Shown here: in pieces, positions 1 through 7,971 of the stretch
Layout of the letters: each line of letters starts with the position of its first letter
Position numbering within the stretch: position 1 is the stretch's first letter
DNA from: CAZISM01 sp964541895
GTDB taxonomy: Bacteria > Zhuqueibacterota > Zhuqueibacteria > Residuimicrobiales > Residuimicrobiaceae
Length of the DNA stretch: 15,798 bases
Reading direction: 5' to 3'
Assembly: GCA_964541895.1 (NCBI GenBank)
Contig: CAZISM010000120.1
Location: 1 to 15,798 of the forward strand
Notes under the pieces: generated by a model
The model's input: the letters and a program-made list of their open reading frames with translations, nothing else
Told to the model about the DNA's origin: nothing
Database searches by the model: none
Translations under genes and position numbers: made by a program

Positions 1-75
1 CGCGCCCTGGTGGATAACGAACTGGTGTGCGAAGCCGAATTGATGGCCGCCATCGTTGACAAACAACCGGCCTGA
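1..75 (+). CDS. fabZ: 3-hydroxyacyl-ACP dehydratase FabZ, C-terminal end (possibly of an LpxC-FabZ fusion)
   Basis: Only the last 24 codons are present; the gene runs off the left edge and stops at TGA 73-75. The tail carries CEAELMAAIVDK, the closing strand and helix typical of FabZ, which dehydrates 3-hydroxyacyl-ACP in fatty-acid elongation. In many FCB-group bacteria FabZ is fused to the C-terminus of LpxC, the lipid A deacetylase, and sits directly before lpxA, as here. The fused and stand-alone forms cannot be told apart because the N-terminal part is outside the window. The family call rests on a short stretch plus the lpxA neighbour. Confidence 0.7.
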   Translation, partial: RALVDNELVCEAELMAAIVDKQPA

Positions 76-106
76 TAGTAACCATCACCAACGGCCGGCT
101 CCTCTG

Positions 107-126
107 CACCGCGGTGGAGGCACCGC
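107..126 (+). other. Inverted repeat in the fabZ-lpxA spacer
   Basis: GCGGTG (111-116) and CACCGC (121-126) pair around a GAGG loop. An overlapping palindrome CACCGCGGTG (107-116) offers an alternative fold. No T-tract follows, so it is not an intrinsic terminator. It lies in the 92-nt spacer before lpxA and could affect mRNA processing or lpxA translation; no function is shown by the sequence. Confidence 0.3.
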
Positions 127-167
127 AGTCCGGAACCGGCATCTGTCCATAACCAACGAGGCATAGT

Positions 168-953
168 GTGACCAACATCCATCCAACCGCTCTGGTCGAT
201 AAAAACGCACAACTGGGTGAAAACGTTTTGGTAGGTCCCTTCGCCGTCATCGAGGCTGATGTGATCATCGGCGATGATAGCAGCATCGGGCCGCAGGTGT
301 ATGTGGCAGACGGAGCCCGCATCGGCAGGAAATGCTTCATCCACAAAGGAGCCGTCGTAGCAACGCTGCCGCAGGATTTAAAGTTCGGCGGTGAAAAAAC
401 GCTGTTTGAAATCGGTGACGAGACCGTGATTCGTGAATTCTGCACGCTCAATCGCGGCACCCTGGCTCATGGCAAAAGCTCCATCGGCCGGCAGTGCCTG
501 CTCATGGCCTACAGCCATGTAGCGCACGACTGTACAGTCGGCGACCATGTCATCATGGCCAATGGCGTGCAACTGGGCGGTCATGTTACCATCGAGGATT
601 GGGCCATCATCGGCGGTATGACCCCGGTCCATCAGTTCTGCAAAGTGGGGCAGCACTGCATGATCGGCGGCGGCTTTCGCGTCATCCAGGATGTGCCGCC
701 CTATATTTTAGCCTCGGAAGAACCCTTGCGCTACTGCGGATTGAATTCGGTGGGATTGCGCCGGCGCGGCTTTAGCGAAGAGACGACCCTGTTGCTCAAA
801 CGCGCCTACCGGTTTCTCTATCGCTCGGGTTTGAACGTCAGCCAGGCGGTGGCGCGCATCAAGGCGGAGGTGACGCCCATAGCCGAAGTGCAGAATATGC
901 TCGCCTTCATTGAAAATTCCGATCGCGGTATTCTGCGCGGCAGGGAACGATAG
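168..953 (+). CDS. lpxA: Acyl-ACP--UDP-N-acetylglucosamine O-acyltransferase LpxA
   Basis: First committed enzyme of lipid A synthesis: it moves a 3-hydroxyacyl chain from ACP to the 3-OH of UDP-GlcNAc in the cytoplasm. At 261 aa it has the normal family length. The N-terminal half shows left-handed beta-helix hexapeptide repeats. The motif SHVAHDC (116-122) places the catalytic histidine at His120 (His125 in E. coli), and IIGGMTPVHQF (147-157) and QDVPPYI (174-180) are typical. Gly168 falls where E. coli has its acyl-chain ruler Gly173, so a long (about C14) chain rather than a C10 chain is predicted by inference. The start is GTG 168, with GAGG at 158-161 (6-nt spacing), which gives the standard MTNIHPTA beginning. 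It follows fabZ, and the next gene begins 3 nt after the stop. Confidence 0.96.
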   Translation: MTNIHPTALVDKNAQLGENVLVGPFAVIEADVIIGDDSSIGPQVYVADGARIGRKCFIHKGAVVATLPQDLKFGGEKTLFEIGDETVIREFCTLNRGTLAHGKSSIGRQCLLMAYSHVAHDCTVGDHVIMANGVQLGGHVTIEDWAIIGGMTPVHQFCKVGQHCMIGGGFRVIQDVPPYILASEEPLRYCGLNSVGLRRRGFSEETTLLLKRAYRFLYRSGLNVSQAVARIKAEVTPIAEVQNMLAFIENSDRGILRGRER

Positions 954-956
954 CGT

Positions 957-1787
957 ATGGAAAGGTGGCGGTTCATCGACAGCGGCGCCGGCGACGGACA
1001 GACCAACATGGCCACGGACCTGGCCATGGCACGGCTCGCCGGCGATGTTCCTTATGCCGCCACGCTGCGCGTTTACGGCTGGCATCCGCCGACGATTTCA
1101 CTGGGCTACCACCAATCTCTCGATGATCTGGAGCTGGATCAATGCCGCCGCGATGGCGTTGAGGTGGTGTACCGGCCGACCGGCGGCCGCGCCGTGTTGC
1201 ACAGCGAAGAGCTGACCTATGCCGTTGTCATTGGAGCCGGGAGCTATCTGTTCGGCCTCGACATCATGACGCTTTATGAGCGATTGTCCCACGCCATTCT
1301 CGAAGCGTTAAACCGACTCCACATCGCCGCCCTGTTCGACCGTTCGCAGCGGACGCCGCAGAATTTCAGCCGCGGCGAGCTCTCCAGTCTCTGTTATGCC
1401 TCTGCCATTCAGCACGAAATCGGCGTCAACGGAAAAAAACTGGTCGGCAGCGCTCAGCGACGATTTGAACATGCGGTGCTGCAGCACGGCTCGATCCTGC
1501 TCGGCCCGCACCATACCCGACTTGCCAGGTATCTCCGCCATGGCGACGAAACCTGGCGCAAAGCGGTACAGCGCTATATGCAACAGCATACGGTAAGTCT
1601 CGATGAATTGCGCACACCGCCGGTCCATTATGAAGAGCTGGCCGCGGCTCTGCCAATGGGATTCTCCGGGGTTCTGGGCGTCGCTCTGACTGCGGCACCG
1701 TTGACGAGCGGCGAAAAAGCCTGCCTCGAAGATTTGCGGCAGCAACAATCGCGACGTCTGCACGCCCGCTGGCCGGGGCCAGGGTAA
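957..1787 (+). CDS. lipM: LipM-type octanoyltransferase / lipoate-protein ligase A family
   Basis: Attaches octanoyl or lipoyl groups to lipoyl domains such as GcvH or E2 subunits. The protein is 276 aa. The N-terminus WRFIDSG with NMATDLAMA resembles LipM. The family core RPTGGRAVLH is at 73-82, and GKKLVGSAQ at 159-167 holds the conserved lysine Lys161. Cys146 in SSLCYAS sits where LipM-type octanoyltransferases have their acyl-thioester cysteine, which favours an octanoyltransferase over an ATP-dependent ligase. It begins 3 nt after the lpxA stop, so the two are probably translationally coupled. Its place among envelope genes is unrelated to its chemistry, but gcvT downstream (3652) belongs to the lipoate-dependent glycine cleavage system. 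The family is secure; the exact reaction is less so. Confidence 0.85.
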   Translation: MERWRFIDSGAGDGQTNMATDLAMARLAGDVPYAATLRVYGWHPPTISLGYHQSLDDLELDQCRRDGVEVVYRPTGGRAVLHSEELTYAVVIGAGSYLFGLDIMTLYERLSHAILEALNRLHIAALFDRSQRTPQNFSRGELSSLCYASAIQHEIGVNGKKLVGSAQRRFEHAVLQHGSILLGPHHTRLARYLRHGDETWRKAVQRYMQQHTVSLDELRTPPVHYEELAAALPMGFSGVLGVALTAAPLTSGEKACLEDLRQQQSRRLHARWPGPG

Positions 1788-1819
1788 GCAACCAACTTTA
1801 CAAATCCGGGTGAACCGGG

Positions 1820-1831
1820 ACACCATGGTGT
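1820..1831. promoter_or_regulatory. Perfect 12-bp palindrome upstream of dxr
   Basis: ACACCATGGTGT reads the same on both strands and lies 43 nt before the dxr start, in the only sizeable spacer (87 nt) of the first operon. Just upstream is a short direct repeat CCGGG-TGAA-CCGGG. This could be an operator, but no regulator is identifiable and chance is possible. Confidence 0.25.
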
Positions 1832-1874
1832 AGAACATTTTGCGCGAAAGACCAATCGGACTACAATAACAACT

Positions 1875-3026
1875 ATGAAACGTATTGCCGTTCTCGGCGC
1901 CACCGGCTCTATCGGGGTCAACAGCTTGAACGTCGCCGCCCAGTTGCCCGATGATTTCAGGGTCACGGCGATGACCACCCACAAACAGCCGGAGCTGCTG
2001 CTGCAGCAGGCCCAGCAGTTCCGGCCGGAAGTGGTGGCTGTCACCGGAACCGTGGTATCGGATGAAACCCGCCGCGCTTTTCAGCGTTTACATATACATG
2101 TGCTGCAAGGCCCGGAGGCGCTCCTCGAGATCAGCCGGACCGCCGCCTATGATCTGCTGGTGAACGCGGTGGTCGGGGCCATCGGCTTTTTGCCGACGCT
2201 GGCCGCCGTCGATCGGGGCAAGCAAATAGCTCTGGCCAACAAAGAGACCATGGTGATCGGCGGTGCGCTGGTCAACCGGGCGGCACAGCAAAAACAGGTG
2301 CACATCGTCCCCATTGACAGCGAGCACAGTGCGATTTTTCAATGCCTGTGGGGCGAAAGCGCGCAGGACATTGAAGCGCTGTTGTTGACCGGTTCCGGCG
2401 GCCCGTTCCGCACCTGGCCGAAAGAAGAGTTTTCCGGGATCACCAGGGCGCAGGCGCTCAAGCACCCTAACTGGTCGATGGGGCCGAAAATAACCATCGA
2501 TTCGGCTACGATGATGAACAAGGCACTGGAGATCATCGAAGCCCACTGGCTGTTTCATACGCCGGCGGAAAAAATTCGCGTGGTGGTGCATCCTCAATCC
2601 GTTATCCACTCCATGGTTCTGTTTGCGGATGGCTCCATCAAGGCGCAGCTGGGGCTGCCGGACATGCGCGTGCCCATACAGGTGGCAATGACCTGGCCGG
2701 AGCGAAGGCCGGCACCGTGGCCCCGACTGGAGTTTGACCGGCTGTTAACCCTGACCTTCGAGCCGCCGGACCCTGAAAAGTTTCGCAGTCTGACGCTGGC
2801 CTATGAGGCGCTGGCCAGTGCGGGCACGGCTCCGGCCGTGTTGAATGCTGCCAACGAAGCGGCTGTGCAGCTGTTTTTGGAGGAAAAAATAGCTTTTATC
2901 CGTATCACTGCGCTGGTGGAAGAGGCGCTGCAGCATCATGTGAACGCCGCGGATCCTTCTGCGGCCGATTTGCTGGCCGCCGACGCCTGGGCCAGGCAGT
3001 TTGTCCTGGAGCAATGCCAGGTTTGA
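1875..3026 (+). CDS. dxr: 1-deoxy-D-xylulose 5-phosphate reductoisomerase
   Basis: Converts DXP to 2-C-methyl-D-erythritol 4-phosphate with NADPH, the first committed step of the MEP isoprenoid pathway. The 383-aa length is standard. The NADPH motif GATGSIG is at 8-14, NKE at 122-124, and the metal-binding DSEHSA at 148-153 (Asp148, Glu150). The loop and metal site SMGPKITIDSATMMNK spans 201-216, and HPQSVIHSMV (239-248) follows. The C-terminal helical domain is complete. The ATG at 1875 lacks a good Shine-Dalgarno sequence but gives the canonical start MKRIAVLGATGS. The dxr-rseP order is common in bacteria. There are no defects. Confidence 0.97.
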   Translation: MKRIAVLGATGSIGVNSLNVAAQLPDDFRVTAMTTHKQPELLLQQAQQFRPEVVAVTGTVVSDETRRAFQRLHIHVLQGPEALLEISRTAAYDLLVNAVVGAIGFLPTLAAVDRGKQIALANKETMVIGGALVNRAAQQKQVHIVPIDSEHSAIFQCLWGESAQDIEALLLTGSGGPFRTWPKEEFSGITRAQALKHPNWSMGPKITIDSATMMNKALEIIEAHWLFHTPAEKIRVVVHPQSVIHSMVLFADGSIKAQLGLPDMRVPIQVAMTWPERRPAPWPRLEFDRLLTLTFEPPDPEKFRSLTLAYEALASAGTAPAVLNAANEAAVQLFLEEKIAFIRITALVEEALQHHVNAADPSAADLLAADAWARQFVLEQCQV

Positions 3027-3054
3027 AGGTGACACCTACTGTAAAGGAACTTTT

Positions 3055-3341
3055 ATGATTTTTCTTACCGCCAATATTCTCATCAGTTATATCCTGCCGT
3101 TCTTTTTTGTCCTCAGCCTGTTGATCTTTGTGCATGAGCTGGGCCATTTTCTGCTGGCGAAAATGACCGGCATCCGCGTCGAACGGTTTTCCATCGGCTA
3201 TCCGCCGCGACTGTTCGGCAAGAAAATCGGCGACACCGATTACTGCATATCAGCCACACCGTTCGGCGGCTATGTGAAACTGGCTGGCATGATCGATGAG
3301 AGCATGGACCAGGGAGCGGTCAAAGGCGAGCCCTGGGAGTT
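3055..3341 (+). CDS. rseP: RseP-family site-2 intramembrane metalloprotease, 5' part (cut by assembly gap)
   Basis: Membrane-embedded zinc protease that cleaves anti-sigma factors and other single-pass membrane proteins. The visible 95 residues hold the first transmembrane segment (about 8-26), the zinc/catalytic motif HELGH at 27-31, and the family motif FGGYVKLAGM. The ATG at 3055 is preferred over an in-frame TTG at 3001 because it follows AAAGGAAC with proper spacing and places the HEXXH helix normally. The upstream TTG would overlap dxr. The frame is lost in the run of N from 3342; the PDZ domain(s), the LDG motif and the last helices (normally about 260 more residues or more) are not in the sequence. 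The truncation is an assembly feature, not evidence of a broken gene. Confidence 0.93.
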
Positions 3342-3441
3342 NNNNNNNNNNNNNNNNNNNNNNNNNNNNNNNNNNNNNNNNNNNNNNNNNNNNNNNNNNN
3401 NNNNNNNNNNNNNNNNNNNNNNNNNNNNNNNNNNNNNNNNN
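3342..3441. other. Assembly gap of 100 N
   Basis: Exactly 100 N interrupt rseP. A round 100 is a common placeholder for a scaffold gap of unknown size. Because a complete rseP needs roughly 0.8 kb or more after this point and a terminator follows 2 nt after the N run, the real gap is probably longer than 100 bases and could also hide further genes. Confidence 0.97.
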
Positions 3442-3443
3442 AG

Positions 3444-3468
3444 GGCGACCAGGTTGGTCGCCTTTTTT
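3444..3468 (+). terminator. Strong rho-independent terminator
   Basis: GGCGACCA (3444-3451) and TGGTCGCC (3455-3462) form a perfect 8-bp GC-rich stem with a GGT loop, followed directly by TTTTTT (3463-3468). This is a textbook intrinsic terminator on the plus strand and marks the 3' end of the lpxA-lipM-dxr-rseP transcription unit. Confidence 0.88.
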
Positions 3469-3573
3469 GTCCCGCCTCGCCGCGAGCAGGGGCTGGCTTT
3501 TCCGATTTTTCCAGCCACGTCCCACTTTGGTACACATTGCCTTACTTCATAAAAAACAAAAGCAAAAATGGTC

Positions 3574-3602
3574 TTGACACTCTGGCAAATATATTGTAAC
3601 TT
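3574..3602 (+). promoter_or_regulatory. Putative sigma-70-type promoter for gcvT-comB-ftsK-lolA
   Basis: A perfect -35 box TTGACA (3574-3579) is followed after 17 nt by TAACTT (3597-3602) as -10. The surrounding DNA is clearly AT-rich against the GC-rich background. It lies between the terminator and gcvT, where a new transcription unit must begin. The -35 is strong and the -10 is only partial. Confidence 0.55.
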
Positions 3603-3651
3603 TTAAGATAATAAACTGCTATAGCCCGACGCCATCGAAAGGAATGCCACC

Positions 3652-4743
3652 TTGGACATAAAAAAAACAGGATTTTACGATATCCATCGCCAGTTAGGGG
3701 CGAAACTCGTGGAATTTGCCGGATATTATATGCCGATCCAGTATCGTGGTATTATGGATGAGCATCGCCGGGTACGCCAGACTGTTGGCCTTTTTGATGT
3801 CTCTCATATGGGTGAATTTTATGTCAGCGGCCCTAAGGCCGAAGCGTTCCTGCAGAACGTCACCATCAACGATGTCAGCAAGCTGGACGTTCATCAGGTG
3901 CAGTATTCCGCCATGTGTTATGAAGACGGCGGCATCGTCGATGATCTGCTGGTTTACAGAATGGCGGACCAGTACCTGCTGGTGGTGAATGCCTCCAATC
4001 TGGAAAAGGACTGGACCTGGCTCAACGATCATTTGGTGGCGGGTGTGACGCTGGCGAATCGCAGCGATGGTTGCTCGTTGCTGGCCCTGCAGGGACCGGA
4101 CTCTTTTACCGTGCTGCAAACGCTGACACAGACTGATCTGACGGCCATCCCATTTTACTGGCTGACGGAAACTAAAGTGGCCGGTGTCCCCATGATGGTT
4201 TCCCGAACCGGCTATACCGGCGAAAAGGGTTTCGAACTCTGTTTTGCCATCGAGCAATCGGAAACAGTGTGGCATGCCCTCATGGAAGCCGGCAAGCCGT
4301 ACCAGATCGAAGCCATCGGTCTGGGAGCTCGCGACACCTTGCGTCTTGAAATGAAATACTGTTTATACGGCAATGATATCGACGCCACCACCAATCCGCT
4401 GGAAGCCGGACTGGGATGGATCACGAAATTGAACAAGGGTGAATTTGTCGGCCGGCCGGCGCTGTTGCAGGCAAAAGAGCAGGGCCTGTCCCGCAAACTG
4501 GTGGGCTTTGAAATGGAGGGCAAAGCCTTCCCGCGTCACGGCTATGCCATCTGGGCGGATGACGCCCAGGTCGGACATGTAACCAGCGGCACATTTTCTC
4601 CCACCCTTGAAAAGGGCATCGGCACCGGGTATGTGCCAACCGCCCTGGCGAAAGTCGGCACCCCGCTCGCCATTGAAATTCGCCATAGCCGCGTCCCGGC
4701 CCGCGTGTGCAATACGCCGTTCGTGTCAAGTTCTCCTCATTAA
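3652..4743 (+). CDS. gcvT: Glycine cleavage system aminomethyltransferase (T-protein)
   Basis: Transfers the one-carbon unit from the aminomethyl-lipoyl arm of GcvH to tetrahydrofolate and releases ammonia. The 363-aa protein has the typical length. Visible motifs are EFAGYYMPIQY (21-31), DVSHMGEF (49-56), GGIVDDL (93-99) holding the catalytic aspartate Asp98, VNASN (112-116), GYTGEKGFE, and GLGARDTLRLE. The start is TTG 3652, supported by GAAAGGA at 3637-3643 (8-nt spacing); the nearby ATG at 3644 is out of frame. GcvH and GcvP are not in the window. It heads the second operon, 18 nt before the comB-like gene. Confidence 0.96.
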   Translation: MDIKKTGFYDIHRQLGAKLVEFAGYYMPIQYRGIMDEHRRVRQTVGLFDVSHMGEFYVSGPKAEAFLQNVTINDVSKLDVHQVQYSAMCYEDGGIVDDLLVYRMADQYLLVVNASNLEKDWTWLNDHLVAGVTLANRSDGCSLLALQGPDSFTVLQTLTQTDLTAIPFYWLTETKVAGVPMMVSRTGYTGEKGFELCFAIEQSETVWHALMEAGKPYQIEAIGLGARDTLRLEMKYCLYGNDIDATTNPLEAGLGWITKLNKGEFVGRPALLQAKEQGLSRKLVGFEMEGKAFPRHGYAIWADDAQVGHVTSGTFSPTLEKGIGTGYVPTALAKVGTPLAIEIRHSRVPARVCNTPFVSSSPH

Positions 4744-4761
4744 CGGAGATCCAACAGGCCT

Positions 4762-5481
4762 ATGACCATCGATGTGGTTCCGGTTCCCCTGTCAACAAAA
4801 AGGGAATGGACACAACAGGTTGCTGTGGTGATCGATGTGCTGCGGGCAGCCAGCTGTATGGCGACGGCGCTGGCCAACGGCTGCAGCGAGATCATCCCGG
4901 TCGCTGAAGTGCAGCAGGCTGTCCAAATCGCCGAACAGGTTCCGAGAGCGATGCTGCTGCTGGCCGGAGAACGCGATGGCCGGCGCATCGAAGGATTTGA
5001 TCTGGGCAACTCTCCCAAGGAATTTCGCATCGATGCCGTCGCCGGCAAGACCATTGTCATGACGACAACCAACGGCACCAAAGCGCTGTTATGGTGCGAG
5101 GGAGCGGAAAAAATTTATCTTCTCTCCCTGCTCAACCTGCGCAGTATTACCCAGGCCTTGCGCGGTATGGATAAAGACCTGGTTATTGTCTGTTCCGGCC
5201 AGGATGGCAAAGAGACGCTGGAAGATACGGTTTGTGCCGGTCTGCTGATAGAAAAACTGTTCGATCTCGCTCCGGACCGGGTTCAGCTCAGCGAAACTGC
5301 ACAGGCGGCCCGCAGGCTGGCGCACCAGCACAAGACCGACCTGGCGCTGATGCTGCAGCAGAGCCCCCATGGCCATTATCTCAAACACATCGGTTTTGCC
5401 GATGATCTGGAAATTTGCTCGCGTGTGAATGCGCTCGATGTGGCGCCGGTGTATGCCGACGGCTCCATCCGCCTCGAGTGA
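4762..5481 (+). CDS. comB: ComB-family 2-phosphosulfolactate phosphatase-like protein
   Basis: Characterised members hydrolyse 2-phosphosulfolactate to sulfolactate, using magnesium, in coenzyme M or sulfolactate synthesis. The 239-aa protein carries the family blocks VVIDVLRA (22-29), LAGERDG (67-73), GFDLGNSP (78-85), TTTNGT (101-106), VCSGQDG (143-149) and EDTVCAG (154-160), so the family call is firm. The actual substrate is not: no comA, comC or other sulfolactate gene is visible, and the gene sits between gcvT and ftsK. It may act on another 2-hydroxy acid phosphate. GGAG at 4745-4748 is a distant Shine-Dalgarno sequence for ATG 4762. Confidence 0.85.
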   Translation: MTIDVVPVPLSTKREWTQQVAVVIDVLRAASCMATALANGCSEIIPVAEVQQAVQIAEQVPRAMLLLAGERDGRRIEGFDLGNSPKEFRIDAVAGKTIVMTTTNGTKALLWCEGAEKIYLLSLLNLRSITQALRGMDKDLVIVCSGQDGKETLEDTVCAGLLIEKLFDLAPDRVQLSETAQAARRLAHQHKTDLALMLQQSPHGHYLKHIGFADDLEICSRVNALDVAPVYADGSIRLE

Positions 5482-5532
5482 CGAGTGGGCAGGAACCGTT
5501 CCAATCCGTTCACATGATTTGACCCTCGTCTG

Positions 5533-5548
5533 TGCCGCTAGAGCGGCA
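5533..5548 (+). other. Inverted repeat in the comB-ftsK spacer
   Basis: TGCCGCT (5533-5539) and AGCGGCA (5542-5548) form a perfect inverted repeat with a 2-nt centre; a realistic hairpin has 6 bp and a 4-nt loop. It ends 20 nt before the ftsK start and is followed by an AT-rich stretch without a true T-tract. It may be a weak attenuator, an operator or mRNA structure near the ftsK start, which itself lacks a clear Shine-Dalgarno sequence. Confidence 0.3.
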
Positions 5549-5568
5549 GCTAATTTAATAAAGCCCGT

Positions 5569-7953
5569 ATGGCAAAAAAATCTACTAAAAGTAAAAGCGC
5601 AGAGCCAAATCGTTTCAGCCAGCGCAAACTGGACGAACTGATCGGTATCCTTTTGCTGCTCTTTGGCATCATGCTTCTGCTGGCGCTGGCGACCTTTCAT
5701 CCCGACGATCAGCCGCAAGGCGCCCGGCCGGGGATGGTGCACAACTGGCTGGGCCTGGCCGGCGTATGGATCTCTTTTTACCTGATTCATCTCACCCTGG
5801 GCTATCCCACCATCGTGGTGCCGATTCTCATCTTGTTGTGGGGTTGGTACCGGCTGCTGGATAAAGAAACGGCAGCGCTGCGGCGCTGGACGTTTTTCAT
5901 TGTGCTGATCGCCTATTACGTGTCGGTCAGCGGCGCTATTTACAGTCTCATCGCATCGCCCAATGCGGCGCCTCCATACCAATTTTCGGGTGCGCTGGGT
6001 GTGGTCGGTGCCGGGCTGCTGGCCCGGCTTTTAGGCAAGGCCGGGGCGATTGTAATCGTCATCGGACTTGTTGTCGTTACCGTTTTGGTCTTTACCTCGA
6101 TCACGTTCAGTGAAGTCTATCAGCTCCTCTCCGCCATGGCTTCGAGAATCTCACTGCGGCTGCACAATCTCGTCAAACAGCTCGTTGGCAAACGCAAACC
6201 ATCGACCCGACTGATGCCGCCCAGCCGTTCCTTTCAGGAACGGAGCGAACCACTGGTGGCCAAACCTGAATCGGCAGCCGAGGAAGAATGGATTCCGCCG
6301 ATGGCCGCTCCCAAGCCCAAAGCGGCCATTAGCCTGCCCAGAACAAAGCCGCAGCCGCTGGGCAAACCCCGAAGCGAGGCCGAGCCGGAACGGGAAGAAG
6401 AGTTGGATGATCTGCCGCAGGTGCCGATTTCTACGGACCGCAAGGATTATCTATTCCCGCCATTGTCCCTGTTGCAGGAACCGGAAGGTCCGGTCGTGAC
6501 GGTGTCGGAAGACGAGATGCGCGCCAACGCCCATATGCTGGAAGACAAACTGGCTGATTTTGATATTGAAGCCAAGGTGATAGAAATTCACCCCGGCCCG
6601 GTCATCACCCGCTATGAACTTGAACTGGCGCCTGGTATCAAGGTTTCGAAAATTACCGCCCTGGCCGATGATATGGCCATGGCCATGCGCGCCAAGCGCG
6701 TGCGTATCCTCGCGCCGATTCCGGGTAAAGCGGCGGTGGGCATCGAATTACCCAATCCCTCGCCCTCAGTGGTCTATTTGCGCGAGACGCTCAGTTCGAC
6801 CCTGTTTCAGCAAGCCCGCTCGCCTCTGACGATCGGCCTCGGCAAGACTATTTCCGGCGCTCCCTTTGTGGCGGATCTGACCGCCATGCCCCATCTCCTC
6901 ATCGCCGGTTCCACCGGATCCGGCAAAAGTGTCTGTTTGAATACCATCATCACCAGTTTTCTCTATAAAGCGCACCCCTCCGAGGTTCAGATCATCATGA
7001 TCGATCCGAAGCGTCTGGAATTATCCACCTATGCCCAGCTCTATCGGCATCACCTGGCGCACGTCGAGGGTTTGAAGGAAAAGGTGGCTACGTCCGCCAA
7101 ATCGGCTATTGCCACGCTCAAGGCGGTGGAACAGGAGATGGAACGGCGTTACGAACTGCTGGCCGGCGCTGCTGTGCGCAACATCGAAGAGTTCAATCAA
7201 CGCATCGCCGACGGCCGGATCAAAGGGGATACGGCCATGACCACACCGCTGAACTATCTGGTTTTGATCATCGATGAACTGGCTGACCTGATGATGACCA
7301 GCAGTGCGCATGCCGATGTGGAAGAACCTATCGCCCGGCTTACGCAAATGTCGCGCGCCGTCGGTATTCATCTGATTGTAGCCACACAGAGGCCGTCGGT
7401 GGATGTCATCACCGGCGTCATCAAGGCCAATTTCCCGGCGCGCATGGCGTTTCAGGTGGCCACCAAGGTGGATTCGCGCACCATCCTGGATATGAACGGC
7501 GCTGAAAAACTGCTCGGTCGCGGCGATATGCTGTTCCTGCCGCCCGGCAGCCCGGAACCGATACGCATTCATAACGGCTATATCAGTCTGGCGGAAATTG
7601 AAAAGATCATTGAACACGTCAATCGCCAGCCCATGTATCCCAAATCGCCGTTGCCGGCTTTTCAGGATGAGGAAGAATCTGCGGCGCGCGACGGCTTTAC
7701 CGGCGGCAAGCGCGATCCGCTGTTCGATGAAGCGATGAGCATCGTGGTCCGGACCGGCCAGGGCTCGGTGTCGATCTTGCAGCGCCGGCTCAAAGTCGGT
7801 TATTCCCGGGCTGCGCGGTTGATCGATGAGTTGGAGCAGGCCGGAGTGGTCGGCCCGTTTGAAGGCAGCAAAGCCCGTGAAGTGCTCATGTCGCCCGAAG
7901 AGCTGGAAGCGTACGAACAGGGCGGCGATGAGGAAGAGAACGATCAAGCGTAA
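5569..7953 (+). CDS. ftsK: DNA translocase FtsK/SpoIIIE
   Basis: Septum-anchored ATPase that pumps chromosome ends through the division site and activates Xer recombination. The 794 residues show several N-terminal membrane segments (about 24-42, 63-92, 108-128, 139-178), a charged proline-rich linker (about 210-290), the alpha/beta motor with Walker A GSTGSGKS (447-454) and Walker B LVLIIDE (564-570), ATQRPS (605-610), and a winged-helix gamma domain at about 715-775 with RRLKVGYSRAARLIDELE, which reads polar KOPS-type sites. The segment after IDPKRLELS (about 487-510) is longer than in proteobacterial FtsK and resembles FCB-group forms. lolA follows after 18 nt. There are no defects. Confidence 0.97.
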   Translation: MAKKSTKSKSAEPNRFSQRKLDELIGILLLLFGIMLLLALATFHPDDQPQGARPGMVHNWLGLAGVWISFYLIHLTLGYPTIVVPILILLWGWYRLLDKETAALRRWTFFIVLIAYYVSVSGAIYSLIASPNAAPPYQFSGALGVVGAGLLARLLGKAGAIVIVIGLVVVTVLVFTSITFSEVYQLLSAMASRISLRLHNLVKQLVGKRKPSTRLMPPSRSFQERSEPLVAKPESAAEEEWIPPMAAPKPKAAISLPRTKPQPLGKPRSEAEPEREEELDDLPQVPISTDRKDYLFPPLSLLQEPEGPVVTVSEDEMRANAHMLEDKLADFDIEAKVIEIHPGPVITRYELELAPGIKVSKITALADDMAMAMRAKRVRILAPIPGKAAVGIELPNPSPSVVYLRETLSSTLFQQARSPLTIGLGKTISGAPFVADLTAMPHLLIAGSTGSGKSVCLNTIITSFLYKAHPSEVQIIMIDPKRLELSTYAQLYRHHLAHVEGLKEKVATSAKSAIATLKAVEQEMERRYELLAGAAVRNIEEFNQRIADGRIKGDTAMTTPLNYLVLIIDELADLMMTSSAHADVEEPIARLTQMSRAVGIHLIVATQRPSVDVITGVIKANFPARMAFQVATKVDSRTILDMNGAEKLLGRGDMLFLPPGSPEPIRIHNGYISLAEIEKIIEHVNRQPMYPKSPLPAFQDEEESAARDGFTGGKRDPLFDEAMSIVVRTGQGSVSILQRRLKVGYSRAARLIDELEQAGVVGPFEGSKAREVLMSPEELEAYEQGGDEEENDQA

Positions 7954-7971
7954 GCAGCAAGGAAACTATAT

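Noticed and set aside
1308..1982. Long minus-strand frame opposite lipM and the dxr start
   Set aside because: It is the antisense shadow of strongly recognised plus-strand genes in GC-rich DNA and has no family motif or ribosome site.
5089..5982. 297-codon minus-strand frame across comB and ftsK
   Set aside because: It spans two well-supported plus-strand genes and their spacer and has no domain or start signal of its own.
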